A stretch of 64,000 bases of DNA, taken from Rhizobium deserti. Lineage in GTDB: Bacteria; Pseudomonadota; Alphaproteobacteria; Rhizobiales; Rhizobiaceae. Under the pieces are notes generated by a model that saw only the letters and a list, made by a program, of their open reading frames with translations, did not search any database and was not told where the DNA came from. The translations under genes were made by a program, and so were the position numbers. The stretch is from the NCBI RefSeq assembly GCF_004358025.1, contig NZ_SMTL01000006.1:124001-188000 (forward strand). The letters are read 5' to 3'. Positions 42,504-49,707 of the stretch are shown here, one piece after another. Every line of letters starts with the position of its first letter. Position 1 is the first letter of the stretch.

Positions 42504-42689
42504 CTAGTTCATACGCCCAGACGCGGGCGGGTCGCTCGCAGGAAACGACTCCATAAGTGCCTCATCGAGCAGTTCGTCGGAAGTCGATCGACGGAAAGAC
42601 TGCTTCTCGAGGCGCACATCTTCGAATTCCGGTAGCGTTTCCGCCCCGTCACGCAGCACTTCGCGGGCATTATCTGTTCGTTTGGTCAT
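42504..42689 (-). CDS. Small conserved protein with ESFPASDPPA end
   Basis: A 61-residue hydrophilic protein ending SDELLDEALMESFPASDPPA. This D-E-A-L-x-E-S-F-P-A-S-D-P-P motif is shared by many short alphaproteobacterial proteins of unknown role. There is no signal peptide. A TAGGAGAATAG leader provides a ribosome site. It stands alone, divergent from the split hydratase operon. Confidence 0.65.
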   Translation of the reverse strand: MTKRTDNAREVLRDGAETLPEFEDVRLEKQSFRRSTSDELLDEALMESFPASDPPASGRMN

Positions 42690-42893
42690 CGCTATTCTCC
42701 TATCCAGGCAGATATGCCGACGGGGCTAGTCTCCAGTATTGGACGATCCGGCCCTCCGTTGGCTGTATGGCGGTGGCTCGTGAGCACGGCGCGGCGCGAC
42801 TGACATCAGCGACGGAAAAAAGCAGCCCACGCCTCGGGCACTGGATTCTACAATAATCGCATCGACCGCGGTTCTACCCTCCCAGGAGAATTG

Positions 42894-43250
42894 ATGGAGG
42901 GCTCGTTGTTAGCAAAAATCGAAAAAATAAGCGGCGTCGTTCCGGCTGAGGGTGAAGTCCCGGTCTTCAACGAGGGAGACACCGTAGTCATCGCAACCCG
43001 TTCGCCCATTGGGCATTACCGGATGCCTACGTATCTCCGCGGCAAAATCGGGAAAATCGAAGCCATAATGCGCCAAATGGCCGTGGACAACGAAGAAGAG
43101 GGATATGGCCGCAACGCGGGGTCCAAGGGTCACTACTATAGAGTGGCAATTCCGATGACCGAGATTTGGCCGGACTACATCGGTTCGGCGAATGACGGCC
43201 TCCGGATTGAAATCTTCGAAAACTGGCTGGAGAAACCGTCCGATGTCTGA
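42894..43250 (+). CDS. Split nitrile hydratase/thiocyanate hydrolase beta: C-terminal-half subunit
   Basis: A 118-residue protein equal to the C-terminal SH3-like half of a nitrile hydratase beta subunit: VFNEGDTVVIATRSPIGHYR, MPTYLRGKIGKIEAIMR, HYYRVAIPMTEIWPDYIG and EIFENWLEKPSD match F-x-x-G-D-x-V-x-V and the family's RGK-x-G and ENWLE landmarks. The N-terminal half of beta is absent here and is encoded separately at 43887. The same split is known in thiocyanate hydrolase (its alpha) and toyocamycin nitrile hydratase. ATG 42894 has GGAG upstream. It overlaps the next gene by 8 bases. Confidence 0.8.
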   Translation: MEGSLLAKIEKISGVVPAEGEVPVFNEGDTVVIATRSPIGHYRMPTYLRGKIGKIEAIMRQMAVDNEEEGYGRNAGSKGHYYRVAIPMTEIWPDYIGSANDGLRIEIFENWLEKPSDV

Positions 43251-43887
43251 TCATCACGACCACGACCACGACCACGACCATGCACCTATTACCGTCGACG
43301 AACTGCCAGGTTATTTTGATCTCATGGAGACGGCGGTTCGCGAGCTTCTAGTCGAGCGAAAGCTTTTCAAAGCCGAGGAAATTCGCCGCCAAATCGAAGT
43401 ACTCGACTCGCGCACGCCGGCTCTCGGGGCGAAAGTCGTCGCGAGGGCTTGGACGGACCCTGCGTTCAAGTCACGTCTTCTCGAAAACGGGCGCTCCGGG
43501 TGCGAGGAGCTGGGGATCACCTTCTACGACGACACCCAGTTGATCGTCTTGGAGAATACGGGTGCTGTTCACAATCTCATCGTCTGCACGTTATGCTCCT
43601 GCTACCCGCGCCCGGTACTCGGCCTTCCTCCCGACTGGTACAAGCTGAAGCCCTATCGTGCCCGCGCTGTCCACGAGCCGCGAGCTGTCCTGGAGGAGTT
43701 CGGGACCTTCATTCCTGGCGACGTCGAGATACGGGTGAGCGACTCGACAGCAATCATCCGTTATCTCGTGCTGCCGATGCGGCCGGAAGGAACTGAGCAT
43801 CTCAATGAAACGCAACTCGCCGATCTGGTCACTCGTGATGCCATGATCGGAGTTATCCAGGTCGCATATAAAAGAGAGGCAGCGTGA
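43243..43887 (+). CDS. Cobalt nitrile hydratase/thiocyanate hydrolase metal-site subunit
   Basis: A 214-residue subunit equal to NHase alpha or SCNase gamma. The metal claw is IVCTLCSCYPRPVLGLPPDW with Cys115, Cys118 and Cys120; Thr before Leu (C-T-L-C-S-C) marks the cobalt form, where iron enzymes have Ser. Two of the Cys are normally oxidised after translation. The N-terminus is a His/Asp run (HDHDHDHDH) that could carry or store metal. The enzyme would hydrate a nitrile to an amide or hydrolyse thiocyanate, cyanide or a related substrate. It overlaps both neighbours, so subunit production is coupled. Confidence 0.88.
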   Translation: MSDHHDHDHDHDHAPITVDELPGYFDLMETAVRELLVERKLFKAEEIRRQIEVLDSRTPALGAKVVARAWTDPAFKSRLLENGRSGCEELGITFYDDTQLIVLENTGAVHNLIVCTLCSCYPRPVLGLPPDWYKLKPYRARAVHEPRAVLEEFGTFIPGDVEIRVSDSTAIIRYLVLPMRPEGTEHLNETQLADLVTRDAMIGVIQVAYKREAA

Positions 43888-44231
43888 TGGGGACCGAAAA
43901 TCTTGTGAGAAAACTGCCCAACGATATCGGTGGGGACGAAGCTGGAAAAATCGAACGCGTGGAACACGTGTTGCTCCCATGGGAGAAGCGATGCCATGCG
44001 TTGGCCGATGTCCTCGACTTCCATAAGATCATCAACACCGAAGAGAAACGGCGCGGAGTCGAATCTCTGGGAGCCGAGATGATCGGAAAGCTTTCGTACT
44101 ACGAACGTTGGATCGTCGCATTTGCCAACATTCTTTTTCAGAAAGGCATTCTGACGCCGGGGGAGCTGGCGGTGAAGATGTCGGAGGTTGAAGGAAGGTT
44201 CTCCGATGTTTCAAGCACGCACCATAGCTAG
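43887..44231 (+). CDS. Split nitrile hydratase/thiocyanate hydrolase beta: N-terminal-half subunit
   Basis: A 114-residue helical protein equal to the N-terminal half of NHase beta: KIERVEHVLLPWEKRCHALA, SLGAEMIGKLSYYERWIVAF and ANILFQKGILTPGELAVKMS match the W-E-x-R and SYYE-x-W landmarks. Nitrile hydratase accessory (activator) proteins share this fold, so it could be an activator instead. Since the first gene lacks this half, a structural subunit is more likely. The ATG at 43887 overlaps the preceding stop (TGATG) and has GAGAGG upstream. The next gene starts inside it. Confidence 0.75.
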   Translation: MGTENLVRKLPNDIGGDEAGKIERVEHVLLPWEKRCHALADVLDFHKIINTEEKRRGVESLGAEMIGKLSYYERWIVAFANILFQKGILTPGELAVKMSEVEGRFSDVSSTHHS

Positions 44232-44952
44232 ACCGGGTAGCAAGGGCACAGTTCCGAGCTTCTTCGAGCAAAATCCCAAGCTTCCGGTTCTCCGGCGGGC
44301 CTTTGTAGAAGCCGTTGGAACGGCGTTCCTGGTTGTTGCAGTAGTCGGATCAGGTATCGCTGCATCAAGGCACGCTCCGGCCGAGCCGTTAGTGGCATCT
44401 TTGCTGGTTGCGGTCTCGATAGCAGGTTCGCTTGTCGGACTGATAGTTGCATTGGGGAAGGTGTCCGGGGGGCATTTCAACCCGCTGATCACATTTACCC
44501 AATGGCTGAACCGGGAACGGGGTACTGTCTGTACGGTGGCATATATCGTCGGACAGGTGATCGGCGGCGCAGTGGGCTCAATCCTCGCAGCTGCGATGTT
44601 CGGCTCACCTATTCGCACTGCTGTAGATGCTCTCCCCTCTTTTGGGGGCTTCCTGAGTGAACTCGTAGCGGCCGCGGGATTGATGACGGTCGTGCTGGGC
44701 TGCGCGCGCAGTACCAAATGGGAGACCGGACCGTTTGCCGTCGGAGCTTGGTTGGTGGCTGCCATCATCGCCACCCCTTCCACTTCCTATGCAAACCCAG
44801 CGGTCACCCTGGCCGCGATTTTCGCACCTGGCCTCGTCGGCCTTTCGCCGCTTACCACGGCCGCGTTCGTTCTGGCACAGATGGCCGGGATGTTTGTCGC
44901 CATGGGTATCAATAAGTTAGCTTTTGCCAGCGAGGACATAGTCACTGATTAG
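44206..44952 (+). CDS. Aquaporin-family (MIP) channel
   Basis: A 248-residue membrane channel with six helices. The first pore motif is GGHFNPLITF, with NPL in place of NPA; the second is SYANPAVTLAAIF with normal NPA. A Glu in VEAVGTAFLVVAVVGSG marks the first helix. The channel probably passes small uncharged solutes such as amides, nitriles or acids linked to the hydratase. Its ATG at 44206 lies inside the preceding gene with GAAGGAAGG upstream. It is cotranscribed with the split hydratase. Confidence 0.83.
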   Translation: MFQARTIARPGSKGTVPSFFEQNPKLPVLRRAFVEAVGTAFLVVAVVGSGIAASRHAPAEPLVASLLVAVSIAGSLVGLIVALGKVSGGHFNPLITFTQWLNRERGTVCTVAYIVGQVIGGAVGSILAAAMFGSPIRTAVDALPSFGGFLSELVAAAGLMTVVLGCARSTKWETGPFAVGAWLVAAIIATPSTSYANPAVTLAAIFAPGLVGLSPLTTAAFVLAQMAGMFVAMGINKLAFASEDIVTD

Positions 44953-45096
44953 GTGATTACGTCCTGGTTAACCGCCTTCCGCAAAGAGCGCGAGACTGTC
45001 GGCATTTAAGGCTCGCATGCGCAGGTCGCTTCCGTAGGCAGACGAACGCGATGCGATAACATCCCTAGCAATCCCCACCCTATCGGAGAACAGACA

Positions 45097-45774
45097 ATGC
45101 ATATCGAACCCGGAATAGTAGACGGTTCCAAAATCGTACTCAGCTATGCGACAGCAGGTTTCTCGGGCCTTCTCGCTCTCAAATCGGCATCAGGCGACAT
45201 CAACAGACGCGGCGCTCTGTCATTCATGGCGAGAAGCGCCATCACGACTGCCCTGGTCTTCTGTTTCTTCGAGGTCTTGCCGCACTATCCTGTCGGCGTC
45301 TCGGAGGTACACCTGATTCTTGGCTCGAGCCTTTTCCTCTTGTTCGGGATGGCTCCGGCGGCCATCGGGCTTGCGTTGGGTCTGCTGGCTCAGGGACTAT
45401 TTTTCACGCAATACGACCTCCCTCAGTACGGGATGAATGTGACGACGCTTCTTGTTCCTCTCTTTGCGCTCCGGATGGTCGCGTCGCAGACGATCGCGCC
45501 GGGCATGCGGTACGTCGACCTCAAGTATCGGCAGGCGCTGGCTCTCTCCGTAACCTATCAGGCGGGCATCGTCACATGGGTCGCGTTCTGGGCGCTATAT
45601 GGCCACGGCATCGGCATCGATAACCTCGCGTCGATCGGAACCTTCGGTCTGTCGTACATGCTGGTGATCGTAATCGAACCGTTGGCGGACATCGTTGTCC
45701 TTGCCATAGCAAAGTCGAATGCGACTATCGCACGTAGCTCGATCTTTGATCCGCGACTGCTCGGCCAAGCGTGA
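45097..45774 (+). CDS. cbiM: CbiM-like cobalt transport permease
   Basis: A 225-residue membrane protein with about six helices. It begins MHIEPGIVDGSKIVLSYATA, like CbiM S-components, whose N-terminal Met-His is part of the cobalt site. The order of hydrophobic segments and the later NVTTLLVPLFALRMVASQTI fit ECF-type metal-uptake permeases. No CbiN, CbiQ or CbiO gene is nearby, so it works alone or with an ECF unit from elsewhere. It lies 144 bases after the aquaporin, next to a cobalt enzyme that would need the metal. Confidence 0.7.
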   Translation: MHIEPGIVDGSKIVLSYATAGFSGLLALKSASGDINRRGALSFMARSAITTALVFCFFEVLPHYPVGVSEVHLILGSSLFLLFGMAPAAIGLALGLLAQGLFFTQYDLPQYGMNVTTLLVPLFALRMVASQTIAPGMRYVDLKYRQALALSVTYQAGIVTWVAFWALYGHGIGIDNLASIGTFGLSYMLVIVIEPLADIVVLAIAKSNATIARSSIFDPRLLGQA

Positions 45775-46441
45775 TCATCATCACCAATCTATGCACCAGA
45801 TTTGCGACTGTTGCTCTGCATTTTGCAGCATTATGGAGCCAGGGACACAAAGTTTTGTCGCCACTTAACCCATAAGTGGCGGCAAGGCGTTGACATACGA
45901 TATAGCCATGCCGGTGTCCGGCTTGTCGTTAAAGATCGGCCTCGCTGAATTTTACTCAGAAATGGCAACGAGACGCTTGGTCTAATGACCAAGCGCTTCT
46001 CAGGGCTGTGGTGCTATATGCATTGGTTGCGCCGGGTTTATCGAAGCTGGAGTGGCTTAGCTGCTCCAGCTCTTTTCTTGTGGAAGGCCTAGAAGCTCTT
46101 CATAGCAGTTTTAAGCAGGGGCCGCCAATTTCCAGCGACTATATTATCTTCTGGATAAGCGGATCATGGACGCATCCATGCCGCGTATTTGAAACACCAT
46201 CAGTAAAAGGACGTTGTGCTCATCCCATGTTCCCGTCATAGCTCGGGCATAGGTAATCCACCTTCTGCCTGGCGAAGGAGGATTGCCTGGATTCGTGGCA
46301 CGCTGATTCTGCTCGTCCTCATCAAAACCTCTCAGTCATAAAGCCCGAGAAATGCTACTATTGAAGTCCTTTAATTGGCGGGAGGATTACCGGTCCGACG
46401 CTATATAGAGACTACCCGGATCAAAGGAGACATCGAGGGCC
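45775..46441. other. Gene-poor gap with hairpin
   Basis: About 0.67 kb without a supported gene. It holds the 9-base stem described at 45974 and an isolated TTGACA at about 45892 without a good -10. Confidence 0.4.
45974..45995. repeat. Perfect 9-base hairpin
   Basis: CGCTTGGTC and GACCAAGCG are inverted around the loop TAAT. No T run follows. It may be a terminator of the cobalt permease transcript, the stem of a small RNA, or a binding site. Confidence 0.4.
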
Positions 46442-47113
46442 ATGGAGACAAGGATCAATTCCGCGCGACAAGCCGTCGAAACGCTCAAGTCCCTGCCCGT
46501 CTGGCTCTTTCTCGGCTTCACCTGCTTTTTCGGTTTATCTCTCGCCTACCAGCCCTTCCGGGCTGTGCTCGAAGAACACGTGATCTATGTGCAAATGGCC
46601 GCCACCCTCTGCGCCATCATGGCAAGTGCGAAGCTGCTGGACTCTCTGTGGCGGGTGTGGACCGAAAATCGCAAGGCAAGGGCCGTACGTGACCTACACC
46701 GCCTGATCGATGTCTACAGGCCCATTTACGCGCTCTTCCTGACCCGTCGGCCCAGCATGGCCCAGGCTATCCTCTATAATACATTCTTCCAGCGGCTCGC
46801 CCATGCTCGACGTGAATTCAGTAATTATGCAAAGTGGTGTGCCAGGATCAGTAACGGCTGGCGGGCGCTTTTCGACCGCGGCGTATCCGTCTCATGGACG
46901 ATCCAACACCGCGGTGGCTTTCCAATTTCCCAGATCGTCGCCATCGTCGCGGCCAGTCCGCGGGACGTGACTCAGGAACTCCTAAACCTTGTTGGCTGGG
47001 CTGAGAGTTCCCGCGCGGAAGATCCGTGCTACGGGTTCCTCACGGAAGGCGAGATCGCACTCTTTCTCCATATCACGCAACAGCACAACGTCCTTTCGAA
47101 GCGACTCGACTAA
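46442..47113 (+). CDS. Membrane-anchored hypothetical protein
   Basis: A 223-residue protein with one or two N-terminal membrane helices (SLPVWLFLGFTCFFGLSLAY, YVQMAATLCAIMASAKLLDS) and a soluble, helical C-terminal part (DLHRLIDVYRPIYALFLTRR, FSNYAKWCARISNGWRALFD, LTEGEIALFLHITQQHNVLS). No known domain. It is 455 bases before thyX on the same strand and probably not part of that operon. Confidence 0.55.
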   Translation: METRINSARQAVETLKSLPVWLFLGFTCFFGLSLAYQPFRAVLEEHVIYVQMAATLCAIMASAKLLDSLWRVWTENRKARAVRDLHRLIDVYRPIYALFLTRRPSMAQAILYNTFFQRLAHARREFSNYAKWCARISNGWRALFDRGVSVSWTIQHRGGFPISQIVAIVAASPRDVTQELLNLVGWAESSRAEDPCYGFLTEGEIALFLHITQQHNVLSKRLD

Positions 47114-47568
47114 TTCCGCACATCGAGCATAACCCGTCACCTTGCACTGACCAGCCGCAGGTCCCTAATCTGGACAGTGTATCGCTGAGACCAAATGTCT
47201 GCCCTCGTTCTAGTCGAACGACTGAGTCCTTCGGAGCCAAGCACCACTGCTTTCTTTGAGAACGGTCATTGCCGGCTTCCATCGCCGCCGACTTTTACTA
47301 CCTATATCCTAGCCGCTCGAGAGGTCAGTTGGCGCAGTGTCTTCAGGGATGCCCATATCGTCTCGGATAGACCCAAAGTCGAAATCGACGCGTCGCCGCC
47401 TCACCCGCCATTGCCACGAATCCGAAGGCCACTAGGAAGCGTCGGCTTTGGGAACAGAAGGACATTGTCCCTTGCGAAAGAGCGATTTCCTATGAGGGCT
47501 ACATCCAGCTTCAAATCGGTTGCGGGTTGGACTACAAGACATCACCATAAGCGCAGGGAAGAACCTCG
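47114..47568. other. Upstream region of thyX operon
   Basis: About 0.45 kb. A plus-strand frame here has no domain, ribosome site or clean codon pattern. The region probably holds the promoter of the thyX operon. No SOS box or dyad could be recognised in it. Confidence 0.4.
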
Positions 47569-48507
47569 ATGAGCAAGCTGTCAGAAGATCAGAGCAACGA
47601 GATTGAAGAGGCTCGCAGCAACGTATCTTCTACGCTGCGCGCGGTATCGCCGGGGATGGAGGAGATCCTCTACCGGAGCATGCCGGTTCTAGACCACGGC
47701 TTCGTGCGCGTTGTCGACTACATGGGCAACGACGGTGCAGTGGTACAGGCGGCCAGGGTTTCCTATGGCCAGGGAACACGGCAGGTTTCCGAGGATCGTG
47801 CTTTGATCCACTACCTTCTCCGCCACTGGCATACGACGCCGTTCGAGATGGCGGAGATTAAGCTCCATGTTAAAATGCCAATCTTCGTCGCGCGGCAGTG
47901 GATACGCCACCGGATGGCTAGCGTGAACGAGTACTCGGCGCGCTACTCCGTGCTGGACCGGGAGTTCTACATTCCGCGACCGGAACATCTTGCCGCCCAA
48001 TCAACTAGCAACAAGCAGGGCCGCGGAGAGGTCGTCGGGCCCCAAGAGGCTGACCGGGTGCTGCGACTGCTCGTCGAGGACGCCGAACGCAACTACGACC
48101 ATTACCTCGAGATGCTCAATTCTAAAGAAGACGGAACGCGGGTTGACGACGCAAGAACTGGCCTCGCGCGAGAACTTGCCCGTATGAACCTCTCCCTGAA
48201 CTACTATACCCAGTGGTACTGGAAGACGGACCTACACAATCTCATGAACTTCTTGCGTCTGCGCGCCGACTTACACGCACAGTACGAGATCCGTGTTTAC
48301 GCCGAAACCATCCTCGACGTCATGAAGCGCTGGGTACCCATTACTCACGAAGCGTTCGTGGAGCATAGACTGGAAGCGGCCACCTTCTCAGGGGAAGCGT
48401 TGAAGGCATTGCGCCGGCTGCTGGCCGGTGAGAAACTCGAACAGTCGGATACCCGTATGCCGAAGAGAGAATGGGAAGAGTTTCGGGCCAAGCTCGGCAT
48501 CGCGTAA
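47569..48507 (+). CDS. thyX: FAD-dependent thymidylate synthase
   Basis: A 312-residue ThyX, which makes dTMP from dUMP using methylene-tetrahydrofolate, FAD and NADPH. The signature ThyX motif is [20 protein letters not shown] (R-H-R-x7-S). [40 protein letters not shown] and [20 protein letters not shown] are further core parts. The first 35 residues are a non-family extension. It is the first gene of a three-gene operon with a GHKL ATPase (23 bases on) and a PRTase-like protein. A housekeeping copy may exist elsewhere; this copy then serves the operon. Confidence 0.92.
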   Translation: MSKLSEDQSNEIEEARSNVSSTLRAVSPGMEEILYRSMPVLDHGFVRVVDYMGNDGAVVQAARVSYGQGTRQVSEDRALIHYLLRHWHTTPFEMAEIKLHVKMPIFVARQWIRHRMASVNEYSARYSVLDREFYIPRPEHLAAQSTSNKQGRGEVVGPQEADRVLRLLVEDAERNYDHYLEMLNSKEDGTRVDDARTGLARELARMNLSLNYYTQWYWKTDLHNLMNFLRLRADLHAQYEIRVYAETILDVMKRWVPITHEAFVEHRLEAATFSGEALKALRRLLAGEKLEQSDTRMPKREWEEFRAKLGIA

Positions 48508-48530
48508 ACAGCCCGCAGGAGGAGGTTCCC

Positions 48531-49694
48531 ATGATTTCGCTAGAAGCGCGCCCGGCGGCAACCACTCCGGCTCATATGGTCCCCATCAAGAAGGGCATTT
48601 CGGTACTGGAACTGGAAAGGATCCTGGCTGCCGAAGTCACCGGGCAAGGCAGGAAGATAGACTTCAAGCTGCCTAAAGATGGGCAAAGCGTCGTACTTGC
48701 GGATATGTGGACGAGCATTGTCCTTGGTACGCTGGCGGCAGGCAATGACCTGCGTTTGATCGCGTGGGGTCTCAAGGAGATTGAGGCCGCCTCTCGATTT
48801 ACGACAACGCCAGCTTTCCTCGCTGCGCTTACTATGGCGGACGCCATTGCCGCCGAATTCGGCACCGAAGTGGATCGGGACGCTTTCCAGAAAAGGCTCT
48901 CGCTTACGCAACTAGGTCTGGTCGAACCTGAGAGCGGTGTCGCGCAAACGCTTGTGGAGTTCGATCCCGAATTCAGCGTCGCCCCGGTTCTACGCGGTGG
49001 AAGCGGCTTCGATGCGGTATCTCCGCTTGATCGAAACCGCATATTCGAGAACCTTATCATGAAGTTCCGGCAGCGACTGGAAGTCGCTGCGATACGAAAC
49101 GGCGTTTCTCCTTCAAATGCGGGACCGGCGCGTTCGGTTGCCAGGTTCCTACGAGAACTACACGACAACGCCGTCGAGCATGGATCGCGAGACCGTAACG
49201 GCCGTACCCTGAGCGCTACTCGTATCATGCGCCTGCGTAAGCATGTGGCGAACACCAAAGCACTACTCGTGGAGCGTTGCGGTGACTTCGAACCACTTGC
49301 CCGGCACGTGTACGAGAGCTTCGCAGAAGGCGGAGGCGCCCCGGCGCTGGTAGAGGCTTCTATTTCCGATTTCGGTCTAGGTATCGTGGACGGCTTCCTA
49401 TTAAGTGACGCGGGCAGACGGTACGCTCGCTACGGGCGAAGAGACCTGCTCCAAGCGCTTATCTACGAGAGGCTCAGCTCGAAAAGCAGCGACACGTCCG
49501 CCGGTCTGGGGCTGCAGAACGCTTTAATCGCGGCGCGGCAGATGGGAGCCTTCGTATCCCTCCGAACCGGGGAGTTCTGGCTTGTCGTGTCTTTTGCCAG
49601 CGACAACGGCGAACCCAAACTAAATGATGTAAGCTCGGCGACCCACAGCCGTGTCGCAGGCACTCACTGGCAAATCCTCTGGACGCAATCCTAA
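48531..49694 (+). CDS. GHKL ATPase-domain protein
   Basis: A 387-residue protein. From about 200 onward it has the Bergerat ATP-binding fold: N box at 209-217 (FLRELHDNAVEHGSRD), G1 at 279-285 (SISDFGLGIVDGF) and G2 at 324-329 (TSAGLGLQNALIAARQMGAF). There is no phospho-acceptor His or receiver, so it is not an ordinary sensor kinase. The first 200 residues form a separate domain (LADMWTSIVLGTLAAGNDLR, AGVVxx-free region) that I cannot name. Such ATPases can act as clamps, switches or kinases. A strong AGGAGGAGG site precedes the ATG. It lies between thyX and the PRTase-like gene. Confidence 0.8.
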   Translation: MISLEARPAATTPAHMVPIKKGISVLELERILAAEVTGQGRKIDFKLPKDGQSVVLADMWTSIVLGTLAAGNDLRLIAWGLKEIEAASRFTTTPAFLAALTMADAIAAEFGTEVDRDAFQKRLSLTQLGLVEPESGVAQTLVEFDPEFSVAPVLRGGSGFDAVSPLDRNRIFENLIMKFRQRLEVAAIRNGVSPSNAGPARSVARFLRELHDNAVEHGSRDRNGRTLSATRIMRLRKHVANTKALLVERCGDFEPLARHVYESFAEGGGAPALVEASISDFGLGIVDGFLLSDAGRRYARYGRRDLLQALIYERLSSKSSDTSAGLGLQNALIAARQMGAFVSLRTGEFWLVVSFASDNGEPKLNDVSSATHSRVAGTHWQILWTQS

Positions 49695-49707
49695 CAACGG
49701 CATCGAA

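Noticed and set aside
44953-45096. Cobalamin or cobalt riboswitch before the CbiM-like gene
   Set aside because: The leader is only 144 bases and lacks the conserved B12-box sequence; no convincing fold was seen.
45880-45920. TTGACA as a strong promoter in the gap after the cobalt permease
   Set aside because: No -10 hexamer at 16-18 bases and no gene follows within reach.
47195-47572. Plus-strand frame before thyX
   Set aside because: Pro/Arg-rich wrong-frame composition and no ribosome site; most likely leader DNA of the operon.
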